DNA from: Toxotes chatareus
Taxonomy: Eukaryota; Chordata; Actinopteri; Toxotidae
Length of the DNA: 64,000 nucleotides
Direction of reading: 5' to 3'
NCBI GenBank assembly: GCA_016801885.1
Contig: CM028895.1
Coordinates: 13,292,001-13,356,000 of the forward strand
Shown here: one piece after another, positions 25,690-43,756 of the stretch
Layout: each line of letters starts with the position of its first letter
Position numbering within the stretch: position 1 is the first letter of the stretch
Program-made: the position numbers and the translations under genes
The notes under the pieces: model-generated
Databases searched by the model: none
What the model saw: the letters and a program-made list of their open reading frames with translations, nothing else
Told to the model about the DNA's origin: nothing

Positions 25690-25990
25690 AAGGGCACTGT
25701 AAATGGAAGCATCATGTAATACTTTGAGCTGAATGCTAACATGCTGATGCTAAGCAGGTATGATGTTTACCACATTTAAGATTCTAGTTTTGCACGTCAG
25801 CAATCCATCCAAACCATAAATGTGAACCTCATGGTGGCAGTAGATAAAAAGTCAGGTGATCACACATAGCTGTACTAAATTTCATGGCAATCCATCCCAT
25901 ATTTGTGTACATATTTCAGTACATCAGATACAAGTACAAGATGTTCTCTTCACTTCTATGGGCCAGATTAGCATGAGATTTTATTTTAAT
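25690..25990 (+). repeat. Dispersed repeat family B, forward copy
   Basis: Contains the chain ATGCTAACATGCTGATGC (25733-25750), GAACCTCATGGTGGCAGTAG, AAAAGTCAGGTGATCAC, TGTACTAAATTTCATGGCAA and TCCATCC. From general knowledge this order matches a repeat that is abundant in perciform fish. A reversed relative lies at about 4722-4950. No protein is encoded. Ends are approximate. Confidence 0.6.
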
Positions 25991-28715
25991 GGTCGAAAGT
26001 TATACTGTATGTACTGTACAAAAGTCTCTTTACAATTTACAGCATACATTCATGCTTCCTGGAGGATATACCCTTTTATAGACCCCAGGCCTTTTCTCCA
26101 GTGTCACCACCAGAACAAATTTTAACTCTATACATTTGTCCAGCAATTTGGTAAAGAACGCTGCAGCCCAAAGGGGCCGCAACAGAGCTTTGGACTTTTA
26201 GTCTCGTTTGTATGTATATCCTGCTCTCTCATACACCAAATTAGTCAGGGTGTGAGTCACTGCCTCTATTTGTTGTCAGAAATAATGTCAGAGCACTCAA
26301 CATCATTTCAGTGATTATCTATGACATACCTGGAGCAGGGTGGTGCTGGAATACTGAATACCTCTGACTGTTGTCAAAACAAGAAAAAAACAATACAGAT
26401 GAATAAATCTCCCCCATGACAGGAATAATGGTTTGGCAGCTGTATTAATCAATCCTCATATGAAAAAAAAATAGCAGATTTATAACATTCACATGGAGCT
26501 GTGCTTTGTCTCTGTCTGTCTACTGAACTGAAGATGATAGGCCATGTACAAAAAAAAACTGCAACTGATTTGGTTTTGTACACAGCATGCAGACTTCCTA
26601 ATTACTGATTAGTTACCTTGTATGAACTCGATTTGATGTGTTTTCTGTTTAAATTTGATATTGACCAACCAACAGGCAATGTGAAAAGAGCAAAACAAGG
26701 AAAGTCAGTCAGTAACTATCTGTCTGCCTATTTCTCTTAGTGTGCACTAGATGGATAGGACTACAAATGACAGCAAATAACCTGCAACAATAATCATCAG
26801 CTCCAAATACTATAAATTCTTTTACACCATACGTTGCATACATATATATCTTAATTTAAATAAGTGCAAATCATGTTCTTTTTTTATACACTTACTAATA
26901 CTATATATATATATATATGCATTATGGTAAACCTTTTTGGAAGCTGTTTTATAGAAAAAGTAATTTTTTTTTTTACAGAGCAACCACTTGACTCTCCAGC
27001 CTTCCCACCCGCTTACATGATGCAGCGTTATGCATGAACCAACACAAAGTCTGACATTTTAATTGAATTTACAAAGAAAAGGCCTTGACAGCCAGATTCT
27101 CTGAGCATGGAATAGTAACTCCAAGTTAAGTTTTATTTCCAATACCCACCTCCGGCTGAGTCATTCTGTCATAATCTCAGTAGCTGCAAGGTGTCATCAC
27201 TTTCTGCAAAGTGAAAGGAATTTTATTTCTCCATACTTGACCCCCTTTAGTCATCCATATCTTTTACAAAGAGATTAGGGTATATGAGACATGGTAAATG
27301 AGGCTTTAATTGAACTGGGGCATTAACAAGACGCATATGTCCACAAACCTATTCGTTCCTATCAGGTCTGTATTTGAATTCATTCAGTTGTAAAGACGTG
27401 CTGTTATAACTGTAGCTGCTCTGTGGACCACAAAATCACTGTGCAGTGAAGACATGTAAATGCGGCACAGTGTAAATGTATAGGTTCTTATATTTGAATA
27501 AAAATCAGGGTGATAAACTCTGCAAAACCTATTGAATTGGTTTTCAGAATAATTAACATGCAAATACTGATATACCCCCCGATAAAGAACAAGTCATCTT
27601 ATACTAAGGCAAACACTGGAAAAATAACTGTAATAAGTTCTTGCCTACTTTCTGTCAGTACAACATCCCCATAATCACAGCAGTAGTCACACTAATTAAT
27701 AAGTAGAGACATGCCATTGAAATATATTGGAAAATATACTTATTACTATATTTTCTAAATGTGTATTTAGAAATGGCTACATCTGTACATGCTTGCTCAG
27801 ATAAGTAAAATGTCAAAGTTAAAGCAAAAAAACCTCTCTGCAAGAAAAGCTCACATAAATTTTGTATTAATGTCAAAATGAGCTCTGAGCTAGAAACCAG
27901 TGAAGCATGGTCTTGATTCGGTGCCTTGTTTAGAAGTAATTCTGGTCTCTCCAGGTGTGTGTGTGTCTTTTTGTGTGTTTCAGACTTCAGTCTTGGCTGG
28001 TGATTAGACTCCCTTGCCTCCTTCAGCACTCAGCTGTGAATAATCCTCCTGCAGTCCCTCATTGTGCATTCTGACTCATCTAGAGATTTCTTTAGATGTC
28101 TGTCCACAATGAAGGTGACTCCAATAACCACTTTTACTGCACTAGTAAGATAGGTTTACATTGCCCTTTAGGGAGCTCTTACACACACTTTAGGGAGCTT
28201 TTAAACCCTTGGAATTTGACATTGTTTTTGATGTCAACTTAGTAGTCAGTTTGAGTTTGTTTCCTTAAGCTCAATATCACATACAATTATTTTTAGTCTT
28301 TACTGTTCCCCAAAGTATACTTAGATTTTTTTTTTTTTTTAATGAGCTAATCAGTGTAAACCAAATTTCACGTGGATTTCATGTCTTAATGCACCAAAAC
28401 ATTTTGGTTTCCAACTGCAAATGAAGAAAATTTTCTGTAATCAAATGTTTATAGCCCAAAAATGCAAATGAGGTCATAGAAAAGAAAAAGAACAAAGAGG
28501 GAATGAAAGCAAATGAATCATTTATCACGCACTGGACTCCATCGAAGTATATAAAATAAATAAACAGAACTACAGTTGCCTGGTTAACCTACCGTGTGTT
28601 TGCAATGCAAGGAGTGTTGAAATCAGGAAATTTTAAAAGTGACATTAAAGAATTTCCCGGCTCAACTGAGAAACCCAAGAAAACACTGGAAGCACAGGAG
28701 TACAACTAATATGTA
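25991..28715. other. Non-coding sequence, no recognised gene
   Basis: Holds a (TA)n run at 26901-26918 and T-runs near 26965-26974 and 28327-28340. A 124-codon minus-strand frame at 27655-28029 has no family resemblance or initiation or splice context that I can support. Confidence 0.45.
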
Positions 28716-28719
28716 AAGC

Positions 28720-28870
28720 AGCAGGTTGCACAGCTCTGAGTGATCGTTAGGACCAATGACAAAATAGAGCTCAGTATCATCTGTATAGAAAAAGAAATTC
28801 TTACCAAAGCTGTAAATGTGATTACCAAGTATTTGGATGGAGTACAGAGCCTTGATGGGATCCATATCTA
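28720..28870 (-). pseudogene. Fossil of a LINE reverse transcriptase (motif C region)
   Basis: Read on the minus strand, the peptide FYTDDTELYFVIGPND (about 28741-28788) matches the catalytic motif C block of non-LTR retrotransposon reverse transcriptases, usually F/Y-A-DD-T-x-LY. It follows an ILGNHIYSFG segment that corresponds to the linker preceding that block in fish CR1/Rex/L2-type elements. The upstream PQGSVL-type block is still visible at about 28836-28863 but in a different frame, and sequence on both sides is unrecognisable. So this is a short, frameshifted, dead remnant of roughly 50 codons. The exact clade is not determined. Confidence 0.7.
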
Positions 28871-31800
28871 ACAATATAGAGAGATAAATGGCTATTTTTC
28901 ATCAACTATTACCTATTTGTTAAGTGGGGCTTCAACTGCAACAGCACCAAGTTGCAGATGTTTATTTAATTTCAGTTCAGTAAAATATTATGGTACTATT
29001 ATGGACTAATGGTATGAAAAAATGTGCTTGGATCAAGGTGAATTAATATTGTGGTTTCAGTAGAGTCATCTTTCAGTCGTATCTGACAGAAAAGACCCCA
29101 AAGCAAGGTAATTTAGCATTTAGTTAGCCACATAACACTTAAGGATTTTTGATACAAAAAGTAAAAGAGAAATTGGTTTGATTTCTGTGTATAAATTTTA
29201 AAAAGTTGGGTTTAATGACTGCAGTTGAAAAGGCAGCAAGCACCCTGTGTTTAACATTTTCCAAACTAAGGCACAACCTTTGGCAGAGTTCAACATTAAG
29301 CTGGGAAAAGTTGGAATGGGTGGATAGTAGGCTCTCCATGTGAGCACAAATTAAACATCAACCACATCAAAACCACCAAAATCTAGGCTTCATCTAGAGC
29401 AGCTATCTCTGCTACCCTGCCAACAACTGTCCTGATTCTCATCCCTACAGCAACCTGGCCATGGCCCTGCCCAAACTACTGTACCTCATGACCCCAGTAC
29501 AGGAATAATGCTCCGTTCTAGATTATGCCAGAGATGCAATCTTTCTCTTTTCCAGTGTAAGCTGAAAATGTATGTCATCCCTAATTTAATAAAAGAGAAG
29601 GAAAGAAGAGGAAAGAAAAGGAAAAAAAAAACCTTGTAAGTCAATAAGGTTGTTGCAATATGTAATAAATATTGGGAGGGCATAAATCAATACAACCATG
29701 CTATCACACCATGTGTTAAAATGTGTTCCAACCACTTAACCAGAGCAGATGACATCACCCCAGAGAAATAATATCTGAAAGTTTGAATTGATGATTAGAA
29801 TTTTCCACAGGGAGCTGCATGAAATATCAATTGTGCCCTTTGACTGACATTTGGACACGCTGCGCTACTGATTACCCTGGGTAGCCAGGACTGTATTCTC
29901 TGCTAATAGGGAAAAACTGACATGCTGTTCATTAGTGGGACCTAGAAATCAAAGGTACACAGACTCTCATTAAACAGCTGGCAATCACGTATCCAGGATC
30001 TTCACAAGTCAGAGACATCCACGGGAGGCTTGGCTGAACACTCAGGACAGTAAAATTAGACCTGGCATTCTGACTGGCAACCTTCTTTTATGATAACATG
30101 CAAATATATATGATTTTGAATCTGATTTTGCTTCCATGCTGATTCTTAATCCCTGCAGGAGCAGGTTTTCCTTCCCTCAAAAGAAGCTGGAAGTTTATAT
30201 ATCAGTCATCTCCTCTGGATGAAAGAGACTGCACCAAATTAAAAATTGGCTGACTTTTATAAAAATAAAATACTAATAAATGAGGCATATTCTATCCAGG
30301 TGTGTGACTGTTTCTGCAATATATTTCCATTATGACAATTACATTTATAGTTTAATTAATTGTCAAGGAGACTGTGCTGCTGCAGTCATCATAAGGCACA
30401 CCAGAGCATTTGCCAGTGAGGGTGCCTTACAAACAGTGATACAAACACTCTCCTGTTGTTCAGAATTCACTGGAGGGTGGGGCGGGTGATTGTAAAGCAG
30501 GGGTTATCCATGGTCACGCTATACAGAGGTGCTGACTGGTTGGTGGCTGAAATAGTCATGGCCAGGCACAGCACAACAAGCGCAGGCAGGTGGTGGAATC
30601 AAAGAACCAGAGAGAGATGCTTAATAGGACACCCAAAGGCTGGCAGTAATGCAACAGAGATGGAGAGGGTCCTGATCAAAGAGGAGGATGAGCTGAGAGC
30701 CATCATCAGTGGGATATAGTCCCAAAGAACTGCCATCGCATTTTGCACTCTATCTGGTGTTTGACTTAATACAAAATACATGCAGAATACACGTGACTCA
30801 TATGTGTTCTGGTCCTTTAAACACTCAGGAAGAGAACAGAGGCTTAACGCTCAGCACGTGGCATTCATAGACATTTATTATAGATCTTGGAGGTGTGTGT
30901 GTGCAAACCCATATCCTGTAAGGGCAAACCTTGAGCCATGCCAGGAGCTTCATAGGTTCACACCTACAGGCCAACCACACCATATTTTTCCCCTCCTTTT
31001 CCATCACTAAAGGGCTCTCCTAAGGGCCAACACTTTATTGTATGTTCATCTTTCCGAGCAAGAATAATGGCTGTAATTTGAAGTGACTGGCTACTTTACC
31101 CTTATCAGTCATAACACCATAGAACCTGTCTGTCAAACTACATACAGGAAAAGCTTATGCCATTTGTGATTGAATAAATCTGTGATTACTTAATTCTGTC
31201 ATCTTGAACAGTACAGTATTCATTAGAGCAACTGACAGTAAAAAATGACTATGCACAGTTGAACCGAGCGAACCATGTTCACTTCGCTCTGACAAGTGAC
31301 TTTGTGTTAAAGGATTAATCTGTCTGAGTAGGTATATGCCTGAATTAACTCTGCTAGTTTTTTTTTTTATGTCTGCTTTTATTCAACAGGATTCAGTCAT
31401 CTGAACAGTTTTGAAAAAGACATCAAAATTTGAATAGCTGCCTTATACCTTATGTGTGGGTAGCAGAAATAACTGCATACTCTTCACATGGGACGATTTT
31501 AGAAGTATGAATTAAGATTTGTTTGATAACTGCGATGGTATTAGCAGTTAACAATTTCTTTCAAATGCACAAATGAGTATTCATTGTTCCTTTATGAGAG
31601 CAAGAAACATTAAATATCCAGAGGTGGGATGTTAATCTGACTAGCGAGAACAGTGAAGTGAAGAACGGTGATGTTTTTTTAGCACTCTAATAGACAAAGA
31701 ACAGATGGATCTCTGGTGGAAAATGAAATATTGCTGCATGATTTTTCAAGGCAATAAGCGGGCAAAATGTCAGTCTCAACAAGGAACTGAGAAACTATTC

Positions 31801-33436
31801 AAATGAGAGTGCTGATAAACTCCCTTATTCGTAAAAGGCCAGTTACAATAAGCAGAAGGGTTCTTACAAGTGTAAAAACAATTAATGTTTGACAGCGGGG
31901 TGGGCAAGACAGAAAGCATCATTGAAGACTCACTGCTAAATCAAACTGTAGCCTTGAATGTACATTAAAGACGTAGCTGGAGTGGAGAGATATGTCTAGA
32001 CACAGTCTGTCTTGACAGCCTCAATGCTTTCTCCAATAATCTGCTATGACTGGTCTCTTCATATTCAAACGAGAACAATATTCATGAAAGACCTTCAAAG
32101 TCCCTTTAGAGCAGTGTGTGCTTAGCACCAAAGATGGGTTCACTTCTAGCGTGATTACTTTCAGACCTTTTTTTTTTTTGTTCTCTGTTTCGTTTGGTGG
32201 AGAGAACAGAAAGCTTTGTTTGAAAAGATGCTGTGATCTGCTCTCATTCTGATTCTGAAATCCTATGAATGCATAAACAAAGTTAGAGTAACCACTAAAA
32301 ATGATTGGGATTTCATTTAAATGACTGAAACAAGTGCTTTGCATTTAAATGCGCTAGAAGTCAAAGAATGAAACAGCACTTGAAAAATACTCAACACTTT
32401 CTGCTGTGTGTCTTTGTCTGCTGGATTCAGACAGATGACAGGGGTGTGTTGATAGTGTGCAGGCAGCAAGTCTGTCTCTGGAGCAGGGGCGCCACCATGA
32501 AAAGAACCCCCCCCCCCCCGACACACACACACCCCACAACCACAGGCCACACCAACCCTGAAAATACAACACTGTGCAGACATGCATGCAACATTCTGCA
32601 CTGCAAGACTGATAGGTTCTATATGAAATGTGCTGAAAGCCATCTTTTACAGTTCCTGAATTGAAAATTCTCTTAACATTAATGAATAATTTAAAACTTA
32701 ATGGACAATACAGAAGCTCTGTGGACATTTACTTTTTGCCAAAAAGAAATTATTAGTATTATTAATATATTGTAATAAAATGTCCTATTAATGATGATAG
32801 ATAAATGATTTTACATTGAAAATAAATGTACCTAATGCTCTAATCATTTTTAGGGCCCCTGTCAGTCACAGGCCCTTAGAATTGTCCTAACTTATACAGT
32901 GCCCCCGTTCTGCAGCACCAGTAGCTCTATGCTATAGCTGTGCATACGTGACTGATGTTCTTACCTACTGATCTTAAGGGGGGGAGGGGAAGGCTTAAGG
33001 GGATATGGAGCCCACAAAAACATCATTTTTTTTTTTTTTTGTTAACCTCCAGGTGGTTATATTTAGTATGCTGCATGCAAAGCTTCAGTTCTTCTGCAGT
33101 CACCACTTTAAACACACAAAACAAAAATTAGACTCCTACCCACCTTGCAGCTATTACCAAGAGAAAACACTTTAGCCTGAGGGTCATGAATATAATTTAA
33201 CAAGATTTACGGCTGATTTTGGGAAATTCAGCCATTTATATTTCAAACATTATACATAGTTTTTGGTCTGATATTTGAGCAATAAATGCCTCGAAAACTC
33301 TTCTTGAGGCATATATTGCAGGACTGCTAATTGAATATATCTAAGAGAAATTCTAGCTGCTGTATATTATGGGTGTAATTTTTATTGTTTTTTTTATTTT
33401 CTACCCTTAGTTTTTTTCTTTATAAGCAGTGTGTGT
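28871..33436. other. Non-coding sequence, no recognised gene
   Basis: Frames at 30280-31010 and 32021-32728 run across simple repeats or lack domain motifs. A C13 run followed by (CA)5 lies at 32507-32530, and T-runs at 31361-31370, 32168-32179 and 33027-33041. No RNA gene was seen. Confidence 0.45.
32507..32530. repeat. Poly-C run followed by (CA)5
   Basis: Thirteen C residues at 32507-32519, one G, then a CA dinucleotide run. Confidence 0.9.
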
Positions 33437-33740
33437 TAAAGTAATAGTTCAAAAAGTTGGGAAATATGCTCTCACTTCTGTACAGTAGATATGCAGCTGG
33501 ACCCAGCTACATATTTACTGGGGTTTCTGATTAAACAAATAGCATGTTACATTTTACCTACTGAGCTTCAGAAGTGCTGGTCAATTCAAGTCTGAATGCT
33601 AAGCTAAGCTAAGCTAAGCTAACCAGCTGCTGGCTCCAGCTAAATATTTGCTGTGCAGATGTGAAAGTGCCATCAGTCTTCTGATCATCAAGAAAGCAGC
33701 AAGCTTATTTCTCAAAATACAAAAAACTATTCCTTAAATG
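33437..33740 (+). mobile_element. Short TIR element, teleost GCTAAGCTAA family, copy 1
   Basis: The left end reads AGTAATAGTTCAAAAAGTTGG then GAAATATGC. The right end (33695-33735) reads GCTTATTTCTCAAAATAC then AACTATTCC, which pairs with the left as an imperfect terminal inverted repeat. The core has GCTAAGCTAAGCTAAGCTAA (33599-33620) followed by CCAGCTGCTGGCT. This architecture matches a very common ray-finned-fish non-autonomous element that I recognise from general knowledge. There is no coding capacity. A longer relative lies at 59490-59945. Confidence 0.65.
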
Positions 33741-36700
33741 CACACACAAAACCACAGAGGAACAGCCATACAACAGTCACTCTATTCAATACAAGCACCT
33801 AGAAAGCATAATCACTGTTTGGGTTCAAGAACAGATGGTGGGACCCACCGGTTTTACGAGCGGCACATTTCTCCTGACTTAACAAAATTATGACAAATAT
33901 AACACATCTGTGATTCAATAACCTGTATTTAGTTCGTGTCAAAACAAATGTTTGTGTTTGCAATGAAGAAATGAGATAAATGAACTCAACATTTGTCTTC
34001 ATTCAACAAACAATACAAACAATATACACGATGTGTAATGTATGATGTACGCATATACACTAATGATTACGATCCAAACCTCTGTAAACATCATCATCAA
34101 ACGTCATCTGGCTCAGCTGTACAGAAGTTATGGCTTCTTAAAACTTTCTTTTCACATTGTTGCTCATTTGTATTCCCTTCTGTTCCTCCCTGTGAATGTC
34201 TGCTTAGAGGCACGAGTGACTGTAGATGTTGTAACTCTGAGCACGACACAGTAGATGAGCCCTCTACCTTCTAAACTCATTTGGAAGGAGGTCTCTAAAG
34301 GTGACAGATGAAATCATGAAGGGAAAGCAAGAGAAAAGTTGGGAGGGGAGAACAAGGCTTTTATAAAGACAAGGTACCTCAGATTTTAAAGAATTCTCTC
34401 CATGCAGCTGCCATTATCCCTGTGTGCCTGTCTCCTGTCTGGAAACAGACCTGTGAGCTGCTGAGCCTAGGGATATTAATTTACAGCCCTAATGTTCTGT
34501 GGCAAAGGAATTGCAGTCATCTCAACGCAAACAAATTGGATCTTGCAGCTCATCTGCAATGCAAGGCATGCCCGTAGGTATGGCGACAAGCTGAATGGCC
34601 ACCTCTGACGAGCAGAGGAGGATACAGCTAAATTCTCTGCTGTCACAGCAGTTCAGTGGTCAAGCTGAGTTCAAAATTGGACGAGTGAAGGAAGGTAGAA
34701 AAGCTGTGTATGATATCTATGATTGATAGGTTTCTGATGATGCCCCGAGTGCAGCTGGCCAGTGGATCTGAATCTATTTGTCAGATATGATTGCGCTGAT
34801 ATTGAGTTAGAGAGGGAAAAAAAAGAAGACGGTGGATGACAATGTGAAAAAAACTGAAATACTGAGAGAGTGAGAAAGAGAAATAATAGGCAGCATTGCA
34901 GGGTAAGAACAGAAGGTGGCTTGGGAAAAATGTTGAAATGGAGGTGTGATCAGTGTTTCAGAAAACTCAGGCTATTACACAGCCTGTCAGCGCCACCTCC
35001 CTTTGCACTCAGCCTCTTTTCTCTCCCTTGTTGTCCACCCCTAGGTCATCCTCAGCAATGGTCAGTGTAGCTACAAGACTATTTTTGATCATCTCGCTTC
35101 CTGGCTATTTATTGACCTTCTTTTTCCCTCTCGTATTGTAGTGTAGTGCACAGGTTCAAATGCCAAACGCACAATATATTGTACATGAAAGGAAAGAGGC
35201 GTCAACACTGCAGATCCCTTGCTGAACACGTAGGGGCTTTGTCTTTAAAGATCAAAATGGCAAGATTGTGGCCAGGATTCCACTTACGTGCTGCTGAAGA
35301 CGATTTAGATCTCAGATAATGATATGGGATTTCAGACCTGGCGCCTGCCTACCTTTGAAGTCCATTCACTTAAATGAGCTACTTGAACTACGCATTAACC
35401 CCATGGAGACTGAACTTTAAATAATGACCTTCATTTAACAGTAGGAACATTAACCAAGCCTTTTAAAGAGTTATAGCCTATCAATCACAAACTATGTACT
35501 TTTACACATATATTAACATTCAAGATTGTCAACATATTAGGATATATGTTTTCATCTACATTAACTTCATCTTTATGACACCGCAGTGATGACTGAGCTC
35601 TCCTTTCATAATCATGTCACATTTCTAAATATAAAAACACCAGTAAAATTGCACCGCTGAAAATGACACTACAGAGCAGAGTCCTTCAGAAAACCGCTGA
35701 AGCTGGAAACTGCAGTACTCTTCAGTTCCCATATCCACACAGCATTAATAGAATTCACTCTAAATTCTCTTACAGATATTTGTGGAATTTTATTCTCTTC
35801 AATTGTGCTCTTGTACAATAATTTCTTCTCTTAACCGGAAGCCAAAACATGGTTTGCACAGAAAATGCCGAATGTGTGCTCGCAAAGCATAAAGTCTGAC
35901 AGAATTTTGAGTTTTTCCTCCTCACATCCCATGATGTGTGTTTTTGTTTCTATGTTTGATGTACAGTACATGTGGGCGTGGGTCGGTCAGCTAATGTGGG
36001 TGTGGGTCAGCTAAGACTGTGGGTGCCTTAGCTGACCAAACAAGAAGAGACATTCAAGACAAGAAGACAGCTAGCTATGCAGAGAAAATACTGATGTGTG
36101 AGTGCATGTGTGCATTAAATCTATGACACAGATGATCAAAATCCTAATTTTGTTAATGTGCGTCAGAAAGGGAGATTTATAGTGATTTATAGTGAATGAT
36201 CAGGCATCAGCTCCACCTACAGGAAGGCTGAAAAATGCAATAAATGGTTCCCAAGTCTGAGGAACAACAAATGCTCCAACCAGAGCAACCATATAGATTG
36301 TTTGTCCCCACCCTGTGAGACGACACATAAGAGCATAGGACCTTCGTTGTCATGTTTACAGTAATAAACAACTGGGTAAGCTTATGGAATGGACAGAGTT
36401 TGGTTAGGTTTATAAATAAGTACTTAATTGAGGTTAGAGGACCTTCTTTCTCGTGGTTAAAATAGTAAACATGCAGTTAAGGTTGTGGAACAGTCATGAT
36501 CTAAAGAAACAATGATGACTATTGGTTTCATATGAGAAGAGAACAGTAGTCTCCTCTGTCAATGGGACAAAGTCCTGTGTTTTATTGTCTCCTGTGGAAC
36601 GTTTATTATGTGGAATACATTATCAAACATTAGTAATGCCCAGCATGACAGAGTTTGTACAGTCTTTTCAGTGGAGCAATATGATTTTCTTCGCTGTAGT

Positions 36701-37479
36701 TAGTGAGAGTGTATTTCGGTGAATAGAGATGATGTGATTTTTGCCCAAATTTGTGATACAGGGAGACAAATTCTATAAAGTGTGTATATACAGTAATTGT
36801 CAGGGGGGGGTGATAGTTTTGATTGGCATATCTGCATTTAACAAAGTAATTGATATATGAACCATAACTGTTGTAACTTTGGCAGATAATTGTGGAATGG
36901 TGTCAGACCTCAGTTGCTCCTAGTAAGCAGCTAATTGACAAAATAGGCGTTCGAGTCCTTTAAAGCCTAGCCTTCATTAGTTCTGGTTCTCTAGCCCCAT
37001 TTTGAAATTGAGGAAAGTTAAAGTGACTAATTTGAGTGCCACAGAAATGTCAAAGTGCCCTCTCTTCTCCTCGAACTAATCAAATCAGTAAGTTCACTAC
37101 AGACATCACTGGTCCACTCAGAGTAATTGTAGTGGCTGTTTAAGAAAGGCACCTTTTTACCTGCTCTCTGCCCTGAGACACTTCAACTCATGAGAGATGA
37201 CACTGTCACATATATTCCTGGTCACTACTCACTTAAATGACAACTATGTGGTAGGCCTATTTGTTTTTACTTTACTATCACTTGCATTGGTATTTTTTAT
37301 AGGTTACACACGCGCTCCACACGCGCACACACGCGCACACACACAAAAAAACTAGACAGTAGAATTCAATAACTGGTTTAAAACTGGGAGTGTCTAAATG
37401 ATCAGTAATCTCCAAGCTCTCCAAGATAGGGCTTTGGATACTGCTGATGATTTGCAGGAGGAAAAAAAGAGAAGATTAA
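33741..37479. other. Intergenic sequence upstream of the candidate syndig1l promoter
   Basis: No gene recognised. A short local repetition of GTGGGTGTGGGTCAGCTAA-like text lies at 35970-36030. A CA/CG-rich low-complexity patch lies at 37305-37345. The last few hundred bases before 37480 are the most likely place for distal promoter elements, but I see no clear TATA box. Confidence 0.4.
37305..37345. repeat. CA/CG dinucleotide-rich tract
   Basis: Repeated ACACGCGCACAC words ending in an A-run, immediately upstream of the CpG-rich candidate promoter. Confidence 0.8.
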
Positions 37480-37965
37480 CCCCATTCACACATTGGAAGT
37501 ATTCAGTCAAAGTAAACGTATGCACGCAGGGAGGGTGGACGCTGTCCTTCTCTGTGCGCGCACTACGAAGCGTACTGGACTCCTCTCCTCCTCTCTCCAT
37601 CCGCGTCTCTGAACCTCTCCGCACCAGGACCCATCTCTCTCTCTCTCTGTCTCTCTCTCTGTGTCTCTCTCAGTCTCTCTCTCACACACACAGAGAAGGT
37701 GTTTTAACTTTCCGAAGGGCGAAAACATTTCAGTCGACTCTCAAGGTACACGATTTATTGCGAAGAAGGACCTTCGTATTTATAGAGGAGAGAGATTACG
37801 AGACTGTGACTCTGGTCGTTTCTCTCCGAGTAGGAGACCTGTTCGCCAGAGATGATTGGCTTTTTCTTCAAATAAGAAAGTCTGAGAAATGTCTTTTTCT
37901 CTGGGCGACACCGTCAGGCATCCCAGCCGTAATGTACCGGCGGGTACAAGCGAGTGTTTGCACCT
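37480..37965 (+). promoter_or_regulatory. CpG-rich candidate promoter region of syndig1l
   Basis: CpG dinucleotides, rare elsewhere in the window, occur more than twenty times here (for example TGCGCGCACTACGAAGCG near 37554-37571 and CCGGCGGGTACAAGCG near 37937-37952). Fish promoters are often marked by such local CpG retention. The region lies about 5.8 kb upstream of the coding exon, on the same strand, and runs into a canonical donor at 37999/38000. No TATA box or Inr can be assigned confidently, so the transcription start is unknown. It could instead serve an unrecognised non-coding transcript. Confidence 0.5.
37634..37696. repeat. (CT)n with (CA)n microsatellite in candidate 5' UTR
   Basis: Near-continuous CTCTCT with TG interruptions, then CACACACA. 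It lies in the CpG-rich block and would be in or next to the first exon. Confidence 0.85.
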
Positions 37966-37999
37966 TCTAGACAATATTTGGATTGTCAAGAACTCAAAG
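37700..37999 (+). other. syndig1l: Candidate syndig1l exon 1 (5' UTR); 5' end unknown
   Basis: The 3' boundary is well supported: AAAG|GTAAGG at 37996-38005 is a near-perfect donor, and the next strong acceptor in the same direction is CTCTCTAG|G at 43604/43605, just ahead of the coding exon. The 5' end is arbitrary because no start site can be read. Several ATGs (for example 37852 and 37932) begin short frames that stop inside the exon, including one of 12 codons ending at 37970, so translation from this exon is unlikely to yield the main protein. The link to syndig1l is inferred from strand, spacing and splice signals; RNA evidence is lacking. Confidence 0.5.
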
Positions 38000-43604
<5,605 letters not shown>

Positions 43605-43756
43605 GTCTCAGAGTGCTGAATTCTGAATGCCATTAACACCTTTAGCGAAATCAACGCGTAATTGAGGAGCTTGTTTCAACTGTCACTCTTCCATCTCCTT
43701 GCTAGAGCTAAAATCACTGAGAAGCTCCTCCTGTTTGCCCTTTGACCCCAGCTGCT
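43605..43756 (+). other. syndig1l: syndig1l exon 2, 5' UTR part
   Basis: The acceptor is a clear polypyrimidine tract (CCCTTTCTCTGTCGCTGTTT and following TCCTCT) ending in CTAG at 43601-43604. The 152 bases from here to the start codon contain one upstream ATG at 43627 (see the uORF entry) and no other. The boundary is well supported by sequence even though the identity of the upstream exon is inferred. Confidence 0.75.
43627..43665 (+). promoter_or_regulatory. Upstream ORF in syndig1l 5' UTR (12 codons)
   Basis: ATG at 43627 opens a 12-codon frame (MPLTPLAKSTRN) that stops at TGA 43663-43665, 91 bases before the main ATG. Its start context (CTGAATGC: G at -3, C at +4) is moderate, so it could lower initiation at the main start or be re-initiated past. 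Whether it acts is not shown by the sequence. Confidence 0.5.

Noticed and set aside
27655..28029. A 124-codon minus-strand open frame
   Set aside because: No recognisable family, no splice or promoter context, and a composition typical of AT-rich chance frames.
37398..37970. A 190-codon plus-strand open frame over the candidate first exon
   Set aside because: Much of it is CT-repeat-derived Ser/Leu sequence, it has no domain resemblance, and it overlaps the CpG-rich region best explained as promoter and 5' UTR.
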